From: Bacillota bacterium
Lineage (GTDB): Bacteria > Bacillota > Clostridia > Lachnospirales > Lachnospiraceae
Reading direction: 5' to 3'
NCBI GenBank assembly: GCA_023437365.1
Contig: JAEZGK010000099.1
Span: forward strand, 124,001 to 188,000
DNA length: 64,000 bases
The notes under the pieces were generated by a model. It made no database searches and was not told the origin of the DNA. It was given only the letters and a program-made list of their open reading frames with translations. A program made the position numbers and the translations under genes. Below are positions 50,038 to 58,763 of this stretch, in pieces; the stretch's first letter is position 1, and each line of letters starts with the position of its first letter.

Positions 50038-50157
50038 GTAGCGAAAAAATAGTCCGATAACACAAGTGAGCTTTAGAAGCTTGCTTCATAACACAAGTGT
50101 GCTTTATTTTATCCCTTTAAACACAAATATTTTATATAAACAAAGGAGTTTATAACC

Positions 50158-51549
50158 ATGGATTTGATTGATATCAGAGAATTGTACCGTAACAAAGACC
50201 AGTATATCGGCAAGAAGGTCAGCGTCGGCGGTTGGGTCAGAAGCGTAAGAGATTCTAAGACCTTCGGTTTTGTTGTAATGAATGATGGTACTTATTTTGA
50301 ACCGCTGCAGGTCGTATACCATGACAGTATGGCTAATTTCGCAGAAATTTCAAAGCTGAATGTAGGCTCTGCCATTATTGTAAAGGGTGATTTGGTTGCG
50401 ACACCGGAGGCAAAGCAGCCCTTCGAAATCCAGGCAGAGGAGATTATGATAGAAGGAACTTCTACAGCTGATTATCCTCTTCAGAAGAAAAGGCATTCCT
50501 TAGAATACTTAAGAACCCAGACACATCTTCGTGCCAGAACGAATACCTTTCAGGCAGTGTTCCGTGTTCGTTCTCTGATTGCTTATGCGATTCATCAGTA
50601 TTTTCAGGATCGGGATTTTGTCTATGTGCATACACCCATCATTACGGGAAGTGACTGTGAGGGTGCAGGTGAGATGTTCCGTGTGACTACCCTTGATCTG
50701 AATAACCTTCCGAGAACTGAGGAGGGAAAGATAGATACGACACAGGATTTCTTCGGCAAGGAGACCAATCTTACGGTGAGCGGACAGCTCAACGGTGAGA
50801 CCTATGCGATGGCTTTTAAGAATATCTATACCTTCGGACCGACCTTCCGTGCAGAGAATTCCAATACAACCCGTCATGCAGCGGAATTCTGGATGATTGA
50901 GCCGGAAATCGCATTTGCGGATCTGAAGGATGATATGGCTTTGGCTGAGGGCATGATAAAGTATGTGATCAAGTATGTTCTTGAGCATGCACCCGAGGAA
51001 ATGCAGTTCTTCAACCAGTTTATCGATCAGGGACTTCTGGAGCGTCTTCAGGGAGTAGCGAACTCTGAATTCGGACATGTTACTTATACGGAAGCAATCG
51101 GCATCCTGGAGAAGAACAATGATAACTTTGATTATAAGGTATCCTGGGGCTGCGATCTTCAGACAGAGCATGAGCGCTATCTGACAGAGCAGGTATTCAA
51201 GAAGCCGGTGTTTGTTACAGATTATCCGAAGGAAATTAAGGCGTTCTATATGAAGCTGAACGAGGACAACAAGACAGTGGCAGCGATGGATCTGCTGGTA
51301 CCCGGTATCGGTGAGATCATCGGCGGCAGCCAGAGAGAGGACGATTATGATAAGCTTGTGAAGAGAATGGAAGAGCTGGGACTAAAGAAGGAAGATTATG
51401 AATTCTATCTGGACTTAAGAAAATACGGTTCCGCAAGACATGCAGGCTTCGGACTTGGCTTTGAACGCTGCGTTATGTACCTGACCGGTATGGGCAATAT
51501 CAGAGACGTTGTACCGTTCCCGAGAACAGTGAATAACTGCGAGTTGTAA
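50158..51549 (+). CDS. asnS: Asparaginyl-tRNA synthetase
   Basis: Class IIb synthetase for tRNA-Asn, 463 residues. The N-terminal OB fold (IGKKVSVGGWVRSVRDSKTFGF, residues 17-38) leads to motif 1 around FVYVHTPIITGSDCEGAGEMF near 155, motif 2 FGPTFRAENSNTTRHAAEFWM near 222 (in two parts) and motif 3 GFGLGFERCVMYLTG near 435. EGAGEMF distinguishes AsnRS from AspRS. A purine-rich AAAGGAG lies before the ATG. No T-box is visible in its leader; instead a repeat element is found. Confidence 0.96.
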   Translation: MDLIDIRELYRNKDQYIGKKVSVGGWVRSVRDSKTFGFVVMNDGTYFEPLQVVYHDSMANFAEISKLNVGSAIIVKGDLVATPEAKQPFEIQAEEIMIEGTSTADYPLQKKRHSLEYLRTQTHLRARTNTFQAVFRVRSLIAYAIHQYFQDRDFVYVHTPIITGSDCEGAGEMFRVTTLDLNNLPRTEEGKIDTTQDFFGKETNLTVSGQLNGETYAMAFKNIYTFGPTFRAENSNTTRHAAEFWMIEPEIAFADLKDDMALAEGMIKYVIKYVLEHAPEEMQFFNQFIDQGLLERLQGVANSEFGHVTYTEAIGILEKNNDNFDYKVSWGCDLQTEHERYLTEQVFKKPVFVTDYPKEIKAFYMKLNEDNKTVAAMDLLVPGIGEIIGGSQREDDYDKLVKRMEELGLKKEDYEFYLDLRKYGSARHAGFGLGFERCVMYLTGMGNIRDVVPFPRTVNNCEL

Positions 51550-51621
51550 GAATAAAATAAGTTCAATACATGTGATTGTATTATGATAATTTAGATATAT
51601 TTTATAAATACATTTAATATA

Positions 51622-51716
51622 AATAACAGGCCTGATACTTATGGTTAAGTATAACCCGTTTGGAGATTAATTCTACCAGGGGGAATTGCTTAAGCATGAG
51701 GAACAGGCCTGTTATT
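51622..51716. other. Clover-shaped element between asnS and queT
   Basis: A perfect 13-bp closing stem, AATAACAGGCCTG (51622-51634) with CAGGCCTGTTATT (51704-51716), encloses ATACTTA-TGGT-TAAGTAT (51635-51652) and AATTC/GAATT (51669-51687). It could end asnS or queT transcription, but the internal architecture is more than a terminator needs. Confidence 0.6.
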
Positions 51717-51767
51717 ATGTAAAGCTGCGAGAACAGGCATTGATGTAGCAGACAATTGTTGCTTCGA

Positions 51768-52250
51768 TCAGCTTCGAAAAATCAAAGGCTTCACCTTATC
51801 TAGTGCAAATAAGAGGACCATACCCAGCACCCCGACAGCGAGTATTTCTCCGATTCCGACCGTCAGCATCATGAAAGGAATAGCATCTGGAATTTGATAT
51901 GCATATCGCAATACCCAGGGGATGATCAATGCATTGGCCACTACCGGAGGAATGGGAACCAGGAATTTATGCTTTCTCAACTTATAGGACAATAGAGCAG
52001 CGATAAGTGTTGCCAGAGAACCGAAAACCATATCCAGGATATCAGCACCGGTAAATAATGCGCTTAAGAAACAACCGATAGCGACTCCGGGGATGGCAGC
52101 AGGGGTGAAAAAGGGAAGGATTGTTAAGGCTTCCGCCACACGGAATTGAATAGGACCGAAGCTGATCGGCTGGAACGCCAGTACCAGTACGGTATAGATG
52201 GCCGCAATAACTGCAGCCTCTGTGAGGAACAGAGTTTTTTTGTTGTTCAT
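51768..52250 (-). CDS. queT: QueT-type queuosine-precursor transporter
   Basis: Integral membrane S-component of an ECF-type importer, 160 residues with about five helices (first TEAAVIAAIYTVLVLAFQPI, then ALTILPFFTPAAIPGVAIG and IPGV-type loops). The family (COG4708/DUF988) takes up the queuosine precursors preQ0/preQ1. The riboswitch-like element immediately upstream supports this. It is a single gene; the energising EcfAAT proteins are not in the window. Confidence 0.92.
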   Translation of the reverse strand: MNNKKTLFLTEAAVIAAIYTVLVLAFQPISFGPIQFRVAEALTILPFFTPAAIPGVAIGCFLSALFTGADILDMVFGSLATLIAALLSYKLRKHKFLVPIPPVVANALIIPWVLRYAYQIPDAIPFMMLTVGIGEILAVGVLGMVLLFALDKVKPLIFRS

Positions 52251-52257
52251 AAGTATT

Positions 52258-52317
52258 CTCCTTTAGTTTTGTTTTAAGGGATTGCTATCCCTTCGTCAGG
52301 AAGGTCTCGAACTGACG
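52258..52317 (-). promoter_or_regulatory. preQ1-I-like riboswitch with extra hairpin
   Basis: On the minus strand: P1 CGTCAG/CTGACG (52312-52317 with 52294-52299), a loop starting TTCGAG like the TTCTAG loop of class I, then an inserted hairpin AAGGGAT-AGCA-ATCCCTT (52276-52293), then the A-rich tail AAAACAAAACTAAAGGAG (52258-52275) whose end is the queT ribosome site. Tail-to-loop pairing would bury AAGGAG, so control is probably at translation. A further hairpin (TGCAAT..ATTGCA, about 52329-52356) lies upstream. Confidence 0.7.
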
Positions 52318-52517
52318 CTAGTTAAATGCTGCAATACCCTTGGATAGGGAATTGCAATGATAATACTATAAAGTATCCGGACAGAAAATACAAGAGGCAC
52401 CAACTCATATGTAGAGAAAATTAAGTACTATACAGCTTTTGGAATGAAGCATAAAAAAATATGCCGTCGTAATGCAGTATGAAATATGGGGTTTTGACTC
52501 AACCTCTTACTCTCCTC

Positions 52518-53117
52518 TTATGGTTTTATTTGGGGTAAATAAATAGCTGTTGTACATCCTTCACCGCCAGAAATAACGCTGCTAATAAATTTGACTTTCA
52601 CATCCTGATTTAGTGCAATTTTAAACATCTTTGAATAAAAACCTACGGTGCAGCAATGACAAAAAATATCCGATATCGGCTTCTGAGTGCAGGAAGCAAG
52701 ATTACAGTGGCACTTTGTTGTATATGGGCCTATATGATTATGCTTTCCATATTTTTCATAGGGATATTTTGTTGCATAGAGCACATTTCCTTCAAGTCGA
52801 AGCATATCATCAAACAAACCATCCTTATTAAGACGAGATACAAATTCTTCAAGAGTTTTACTCGCATCATAATTTTTTTGGATATTCTCTTCAATGTGAC
52901 TACAGCGACAAGGACAGTGCTTAGCCATCATTATTGTTAAAAAGTCTTTATTGTCAAGCTCGTCCATACCAGGAATGAACTGATTGTTAAACCATTCACT
53001 TTCAGATGAAGGATCACTAGACATATTTTGTAAATCCACAAAAATTCGGATACGCGCTTTTTCTCCATAGTTCGCTTCCACATCGGAGGCAAGATTTTCT
53101 AACCAATTTTCACTCAT
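52518..53117 (-). CDS. Cys-rich protein, paralogue A (199 aa)
   Basis: Not assigned to a family with confidence. The C-terminal half has a distinctive cysteine pattern: CHCNLASCTQKP near 139, IFCHCCTVGFYSKMFKIAL near 153 and SSVISGGEGCTTAIYLP at the end. An additional HCPCRCSH lies near 67. The SxxxGGxxC-xxxIYLP ending resembles the small C-terminal motif of L-2-amino-thiazoline-4-carboxylate hydrolase or vinyl-reductase-like (V4R) proteins, so a metal or thiol chemistry role is possible. The gene at 54161 is a related copy. Confidence 0.55.
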   Translation of the reverse strand: MSENWLENLASDVEANYGEKARIRIFVDLQNMSSDPSSESEWFNNQFIPGMDELDNKDFLTIMMAKHCPCRCSHIEENIQKNYDASKTLEEFVSRLNKDGLFDDMLRLEGNVLYATKYPYEKYGKHNHIGPYTTKCHCNLASCTQKPISDIFCHCCTVGFYSKMFKIALNQDVKVKFISSVISGGEGCTTAIYLPQIKP

Positions 53118-53177
53118 GTGTATGAACTCCTCCTTATTAAATCTATGTATTGCTGAATGACTCCTTATTTATAAAAA

Positions 53178-53957
53178 TTAATTAGGCTTTTCGTCATCTA
53201 TCAAAAATATAGTATCAAGTTTACAATAACCCTGATAGCCTATTCTTTTGTATGCATTGATAGCTCCTTCAGAAGCAGTTAATACAGCTATTGATCTTCC
53301 CTGTTGTAAAGCATCCTTTTCTGCGGCGTTAATTAAATAACCACCTATGCCTTTCCTTCTATAACCAACTAATGTACCAACCCATGCTATCTCAACAAAC
53401 TCATCACTTAATATAGACATACACGCTCCTACAGGGAAGCCATTGTATTCTGCAATATAGAAACTTACATTCTTCATGTTAAAAGCATCCATATAATGCT
53501 CATATGTAAACAAAATATATTCAAAGGATGAAGTTAGTATTGCTCCACACATTTTTAACTGTAGTAAATCCTTTACTCGAAAAATATTCAAACATTTTTC
53601 GGGGGCAGGTAAAAAAGTATCTGGAGCTAATTTCCTCAACATACCCAAAGAAGAAAATCCGACTTTAAATAATCCTGTTTTCATAAAATAATCTAATAGA
53701 TCAATACCCTCAGGAGCAGACTTAGGAGTAATTACAAGGTTGTCTGGTAGCTCTTTATTTCTTATGCGCGTAATTATTCGGTTGATTTGTTTACTATAAT
53801 CTGACTCGTTAAGTTCCATAGAATAGGTAAAATCAATATCCCCTGAAAGCCAGCATATATCACTCTTATGATTTACGTTTCCACGCATATTACCAAGGAT
53901 ATCCCAATATAAATCATGCCCTTGTAAAATATATTCGATATAACGCGATTCTGACAT
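53178..53957 (-). CDS. GNAT-family N-acetyltransferase
   Basis: Acetyl-CoA-dependent acetyltransferase of 259 residues, substrate unknown. The conserved region is in the C-terminal half: VSFYIAEYNGFPVGACMSI near 170, the AWVGTLVGYRRKGIGGYLINAA acetyl-CoA loop near 196-217 (R/Q-x-x-G-x-G/A pattern as RRKGIG) and NAYKRIGYQGYCKLDTIFL near 233. The N-terminal 120 residues are an extra domain often seen in tandem-GNAT-like proteins. It sits between the two Cys-rich paralogues on the same strand and may work with them. Confidence 0.85.
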   Translation of the reverse strand: MSESRYIEYILQGHDLYWDILGNMRGNVNHKSDICWLSGDIDFTYSMELNESDYSKQINRIITRIRNKELPDNLVITPKSAPEGIDLLDYFMKTGLFKVGFSSLGMLRKLAPDTFLPAPEKCLNIFRVKDLLQLKMCGAILTSSFEYILFTYEHYMDAFNMKNVSFYIAEYNGFPVGACMSILSDEFVEIAWVGTLVGYRRKGIGGYLINAAEKDALQQGRSIAVLTASEGAINAYKRIGYQGYCKLDTIFLIDDEKPN

Positions 53958-54160
53958 TTATAACAACCCCTTAATTCATAGTAAATATGCATTTTGTGTA
54001 TGTGTTTTTATTGTATTTATATTCTCTTCACTTGTAGGTGTGGACATGTTTTTCAAATTTTACATCCGAGCCATCAAGGTGTGTATCAAAAACTGCCTTC
54101 AAAATAATATCTCTATGTCCAAGGCTATAATTGCACAGAGAATCTTTGCTATAATACCCG

Positions 54161-54919
54161 TTAATCAAGAACATGGTTTTTAATTATGTAGTCCGGCAGA
54201 TATATTTCATATCTGCAAGCCAGGTCTCCACCAAGTGCTGAGCATATTACATTACCCTCTAAATTAGTATCAAGGGCGGCTTCCCAGAATATTTTTGTAT
54301 GCCCGAGGCTGCAGTAACACAAGGTTTTTGATACTGTTTTATCCCATAAGATTGACTCTTTTGCAAACTGGCAATGACATAAATGATAACGTTTTTCTAT
54401 ATGATTCGAGGCATGTAAGAAATTCTTCGTATGAAAGGGTATCGCCGTTGCTACAATTTTATTACCATATCTTTTTCCATAAAAAATATCTTCTATTGAA
54501 TCAACATAGGTATATACCTCACTATCGATGGGTTGTCCATAAAATAACTCGCCACTATTTAAAAACTCACGAAGCTCTTTCATTCTATCCTTTCTAACAT
54601 CTTCTGCAAAGGAATCGATATCATTATATTGTAAGAATTTCTCCCTGACCCACCTAAAATCCTCTCGCTTTAAGCCGTGACATACCTTTGAAAATACTTT
54701 GTTTGCAATCTTATCATCTGCCATCTGATCAAATTTGTTTACAAGCTGGTAGGTAGCTTTGTTTAATTGCTCCTCATTCATTGAAGCCTTTGGAATTTCT
54801 ATGGTTGCATTAATTTGCGCCCAAGACTCAGTTCCTAGATTTTCCACGATCTCTTCCTTGATACGATTTATTATCTTATCATTTTCCGGATAATTTATTT
54901 CTTCCATTAGTCTCTCCAT
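54161..54919 (-). CDS. Cys-rich protein, paralogue B (252 aa)
   Basis: Related to the 199-aa protein at 52518. Shared pattern: YHLCHCQFAKESI near 190, TLCYCSLGHTKIFWEAAL near 207 and SALGGDLACRYEIYLP near 230. The N-terminal 150 residues are helical and charged and have no recognised domain. Two starts are possible; GGAG lies eight bases before the ATG at 54919 and GGAGAG before the one at 54907. Function unknown. Confidence 0.55.
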   Translation of the reverse strand: MERLMEEINYPENDKIINRIKEEIVENLGTESWAQINATIEIPKASMNEEQLNKATYQLVNKFDQMADDKIANKVFSKVCHGLKREDFRWVREKFLQYNDIDSFAEDVRKDRMKELREFLNSGELFYGQPIDSEVYTYVDSIEDIFYGKRYGNKIVATAIPFHTKNFLHASNHIEKRYHLCHCQFAKESILWDKTVSKTLCYCSLGHTKIFWEAALDTNLEGNVICSALGGDLACRYEIYLPDYIIKNHVLD

Positions 54920-55063
54920 TCGTATTTCTCCATTCTTAATAAGCTACATTCGATAAAGCTATTATAACTAACTTCAATTCCAAAAGACAAACAACCGAAA
55001 GTTTATTCTCTGACATAAAAAACAGAATATTAACTACCGGTTGAGTTCTAAATATCATACTAG

Positions 55064-55092
55064 TTTACAAATATCCCTATTATTACTATAAT
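55064..55092 (+). promoter_or_regulatory. Promoter of the HTH gene
   Basis: TTTACA (55064-55069), 17-base spacer, TATAAT (55087-55092), 50 bases before the start codon. Confidence 0.65.
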
Positions 55093-55142
55093 AGAACTTG
55101 TCTTTACACTGTGAAATACATAATGAACGCCTGGAGGAATTA

Positions 55143-56342
55143 ATGATCGATAAAAACAAAATTGGGAAAAATCTATACGAGCTACGTAAGAAATCAGGAA
55201 TTACTCAGGATAGTCTTGCAAAGATATTGAATATAACACCACAAGCAATATCAAAATGGGAAAATGGCATTACTATTCCGGATACCTACCTTCTTCCGGT
55301 GTTATCGCAGTTGTATAACCTTCCAATTGAAGCTCTTTTATGTGTAAAATCATATTCTGATAGGGTGCAGGATAACAATAGCAGCAAGGTTCTTTTACCT
55401 GGGTTAAAATTATATACCGGTGCTCCTTCTTTGATCAGTTGTATCAAATCAAGTCTTCATTACATTGGAATCTGTGTATCCCTGGGATGGATTTCAGCCC
55501 CATATGCCTTCATGTTGAATATTAATGATTCAGTATCCTCTAAAGGCACAGAGTTTTGGAATGATCGAGGATGCTTTCTATCACATGTAGGAAATTGCGG
55601 CGGAATAATTGAGACACAGACTGGCTGGAAAGGTGAGAAAGATATATCAGAGAAAAGAAATACTGCATGGACATCAATACGAAATGCAATTAATAAGGGC
55701 TTACCCTGCTATGTATGGGAGCTTGATAAGCCACAGTATTATCTGATTGCCGGTTATGACGACATAGGATATTATTACTTTGATATCGATTCTGGAAATA
55801 TTGCTGGGCCTTTCCCTTATGAGGATTTGGGAAATAGCGAGTGGGGTATACTTGAAATACATATCATCCATCCCGGTAGTATCTCAGATAATTTGAAATC
55901 ATTGAAAGATATATTTGAATATGCGATTACTGTCGGTAATCCGGAGCTATATCCTCCTAATGACGGCTATACAATGGGTATAGAAGCCTACTCCGTATGG
56001 TGGAATGCTATAGCTAATAATACCGCTGATTATTATGGCTGTGCTTACAATGCTGCCTTCTGGTCACATTGTAAATCCATGGCGGTATCATTTCTTCTTG
56101 AGGCTAAACTGCGTATCGGGATTATGGAGGAACTGTTTGATGAGGCAATTCGCTGCTATCAAAGCTGTGCCAGATCCTTAAAAAAATTGACAGAAGTATA
56201 TCCACTTATGAATGGAGCTTCAGATATAACAAAAAAGCATAAGGATGAGGCAATTCATTTACTTCAAATATCCTACAGACAAGAACAAAGCGGATTAAAT
56301 AATATTAAGAATATTTTAGATGAAATATATAAGCTATGGTAG
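55143..56342 (+). CDS. XRE-type HTH protein with papain-like C-terminal domain
   Basis: The start at 55143 has GGAGG five bases upstream. Residues 4-60 are a Cro/CI helix-turn-helix (GKNLYELRKKSGITQDSLAK, then ITPQAISKWENG). The following 340 residues are not a standard sensor: GICVSLGWISAPYAFMLN, DRGCFLSHVGNCGG, INKGLPCYVWELDKPQYYLI and AGYDDIGYYYFDID resemble the cysteine/histidine-type BtrH-N or C39-like papain fold. A C-terminal helical part (NAAFWSHCKSMAVSFLLEAK) follows. It may be a DNA-binding protein with an enzymatic or peptide-binding domain. The substrate is unknown. Confidence 0.7.
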   Translation: MIDKNKIGKNLYELRKKSGITQDSLAKILNITPQAISKWENGITIPDTYLLPVLSQLYNLPIEALLCVKSYSDRVQDNNSSKVLLPGLKLYTGAPSLISCIKSSLHYIGICVSLGWISAPYAFMLNINDSVSSKGTEFWNDRGCFLSHVGNCGGIIETQTGWKGEKDISEKRNTAWTSIRNAINKGLPCYVWELDKPQYYLIAGYDDIGYYYFDIDSGNIAGPFPYEDLGNSEWGILEIHIIHPGSISDNLKSLKDIFEYAITVGNPELYPPNDGYTMGIEAYSVWWNAIANNTADYYGCAYNAAFWSHCKSMAVSFLLEAKLRIGIMEELFDEAIRCYQSCARSLKKLTEVYPLMNGASDITKKHKDEAIHLLQISYRQEQSGLNNIKNILDEIYKLW

Positions 56343-56373
56343 GTTTGTATATCAATCATACTGATATTGAAAG

Positions 56374-56414
56374 GAGACGCAAAACCTTAATTGATAAGGT
56401 TTTGCGTCTCTTTT
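56374..56414. terminator. Bidirectional terminator between the HTH gene and the chemoreceptor
   Basis: GAGACGCAAAACCTT (56374-56388) and AAGGTTTTGCGTCTC (56396-56410), a perfect 15-bp stem followed by TTTT; the minus strand also shows a T-rich run. Confidence 0.85.
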
Positions 56415-56424
56415 GGCAAAACGA

Positions 56425-58452
56425 TTACTTTATTTTGAACCTTTGGATGATAGTCTGAAGGCTTTCTGCCAGATTGGCGAGCTTTTCGCTGGAGATCGCT
56501 ATCTCTTCGAGCGAAGTGTTCTGTTCCAGCATAGCGGAAGAGGCTTCTTCGGTACTTGCTGCATTTTCCTCGGCAATGGCTGAAAGTGTTTGAAGAAGGT
56601 CCATAATATCATTCTTAGCATTTGCCATCTCGTTCTCGGAGGAATTCAACTGACTGATTACAGCATTGGATTCTTCAATAGCATGCATAATTGACTCATA
56701 CTTATCCTTGGTATTCAGTACGCTCTCCGTCTGTTCCTTGGAGATGTTATTTACCTTTGATATACTTGCAACTGCATTTGCTACGACTGCCTGAAGATCA
56801 CGAACCACTCCATCAATATAGCTGGTAGATTCAGCGGATTGACCGGCTAACTTCTTAATCTCCGATGCTACAACTGCAAAGCCCTTACCGGCTTCTCCGG
56901 CTCTTGCAGCTTCAATAGATGCATTCAAGGCCAAAAGATTGGTCTGGCCTGCAATGGAAGCGATTACATTGCTGGCATTTCCGATCTGTGCTGTACTCTC
57001 GTTGGTCTTCAATATAATATCATAGATTTCCTTGTTAGCCTGACTGCTTTCCTTTGATATTTGAGCCAAACGGCTGACTTCCTTCAAACCATCCTGCACA
57101 ACATCGGTTATTTTATCTGAGGTTTTATTCATGTTGTAGACATATTCACGATTCTGTTCAATGATGTTTCCTAACTTAATTGCTTCCAGAGAGCCTTTTT
57201 CGGTATTGGTGGCTTGTTCGGTGGCACTCTTTGCAATCTCTTCCACGGTCTTGGACACTTCTTCGGAAGCAGAAGCTGATTGCTCAGTAGTTGCTGTCAG
57301 TTCCTCGGCTGTAGTGGAGACCTGTAGGGAGGAATCAGTAATTTCACCAATGATTTTTCTTAGGCTGTCCGTTATATTCTGCATAGCATTTGCCAGAATG
57401 CCGTTCTCGTCGGAACGCTTCAGCATCTTACTAGAAATATCCTCCGTAATATCAAGCGCTGCTATTTTTTCTGATATCTTTGATAAGGCTATCATAGGCT
57501 TCGTAATCAAAGTTCCGAGCAGTAGGGTAAAAAGCAGAGAGATAACCAAACAGACTACAATCCATATGACCATTTTACTTTTCAAGATACTTAAGCTGGA
57601 AAGAACCTCGGCTTTATCTGTAGTAGTGACCATAATCCAGTCGGTTCCTTCAATTTTATGAAAGCCTGCAAATAAGGATTTCCCGTCATAATCATAAGTA
57701 ATAAAGCCATTTTTTTGTTCCAGCATCTGGGTTATAGCATTTGCCAGGGATTGTATGGATTCATCCTTTGCCGAAGCTTCGATGGGATGAAACTGATTTA
57801 ATACCAGCTCGGAATTCGGATGAGCAATGATTTGCCCAGAGCCATTAATTATGTAAGAATAACCGTTCTTGCCATATGCTATGCCTTTTGTGATATCACT
57901 TAATTCGTTCCCGTCTTTAGAACCGATTAATACCTGTTCTACCTTATCCCCTATTTTGATCGGAACTGCAACCATGATAACCGGTTGACCGGTTACTTTG
58001 TTGATCAGGACATCGGATACAGTCGGTGTTCCGGCCTGAGCCTTTTGTATATAGGGACGGTCTCCGAGATCACTCTCTGTACCATCTGTATAGCTTGCCT
58101 TACCATTCGGCTGAACAATTGCTAACGCCAGGTATTCTGTATTCTTTAATTGATAAGAAAGGGTTTCAAGCTGTGTCTTTAAGACTAAGGTTTGAATATC
58201 CTTTTGATGGGACAGTAACGTTAGATTACTTGTCATACTACTCAAGCTCTTTTCGACAAGTTTTGCACCATCTGAAGAAGTTATCTCTATTGAATTCTGG
58301 GCCTCTTTAGTCAAAAGATCCGAAGCAATTGTAACTGAACTCTGTGAGATGATTTTTATACTAATCAAGATTAACAATGCAAAAGCTAATACGATCTTTA
58401 CCCGAATACTGTTTACGTGCTTGTTCTTTTTAATGCCGGCCAAAAGCTTCAT
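56425..58452 (-). CDS. Methyl-accepting chemotaxis protein
   Basis: Transmembrane chemoreceptor of 675 residues. The start at 58452 follows GGAGG by seven bases. Transmembrane helix 1 (about 18-38), a dCache-type sensor (about 45-275; YTDGTESDLGDRPYIQKAQAG and YGKNGYSYIINGSGQIIAHP are typical), helix 2 (about 290-312), HAMP (ITKPMIALSKISEKIAALD), and the signalling hairpin with tip IASIAGQTNLLALNASIEAA near 520. No CheW/CheA gene is in the window. Cache sensors of this type bind amino acids or organic acids; the ligand is unknown. Confidence 0.95.
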   Translation of the reverse strand: MKLLAGIKKNKHVNSIRVKIVLAFALLILISIKIISQSSVTIASDLLTKEAQNSIEITSSDGAKLVEKSLSSMTSNLTLLSHQKDIQTLVLKTQLETLSYQLKNTEYLALAIVQPNGKASYTDGTESDLGDRPYIQKAQAGTPTVSDVLINKVTGQPVIMVAVPIKIGDKVEQVLIGSKDGNELSDITKGIAYGKNGYSYIINGSGQIIAHPNSELVLNQFHPIEASAKDESIQSLANAITQMLEQKNGFITYDYDGKSLFAGFHKIEGTDWIMVTTTDKAEVLSSLSILKSKMVIWIVVCLVISLLFTLLLGTLITKPMIALSKISEKIAALDITEDISSKMLKRSDENGILANAMQNITDSLRKIIGEITDSSLQVSTTAEELTATTEQSASASEEVSKTVEEIAKSATEQATNTEKGSLEAIKLGNIIEQNREYVYNMNKTSDKITDVVQDGLKEVSRLAQISKESSQANKEIYDIILKTNESTAQIGNASNVIASIAGQTNLLALNASIEAARAGEAGKGFAVVASEIKKLAGQSAESTSYIDGVVRDLQAVVANAVASISKVNNISKEQTESVLNTKDKYESIMHAIEESNAVISQLNSSENEMANAKNDIMDLLQTLSAIAEENAASTEEASSAMLEQNTSLEEIAISSEKLANLAESLQTIIQRFKIK

Positions 58453-58763
58453 AGGAGTACCTCCATTATTGTTGGGAACATGATGTTGTATTCTGTCAAT
58501 ATTATTATACATCTAGAATTGACAGCATTCAACGAAGCTGACATTGATTATAAATATTTAATAAAAATAAATTAATTTTTATAATTTCCATTACCTGGCT
58601 TGTTTTAAGGATATTCTGCTTTTTCTGCCTTGTCGGTACTGAAAAATTTCACTTTTAAAATAGCTAAAAATATAGTACAATCATCTTTACAAAAATCGAT
58701 ATTTGGTAACAGAAAATCCCCAAATAGAATTCTTCATTTTATCCTTCAACAGGAGAAACCTAG
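58453..58763. other. Gap between chemoreceptor and PilZ gene
   Basis: AT-rich divergent regulatory region. No clear terminator, repeat or small gene was seen. A poor TAAA-like / CGATAT match to a flagellar sigma-D promoter near 58670-58703 is not strong enough to call. Confidence 0.4.

Noticed and set aside
58660..58710. Flagellar sigma-D promoter for the PilZ or chemoreceptor gene
   Set aside because: The -10-like ATCGATAT has no TAAA at the needed distance.
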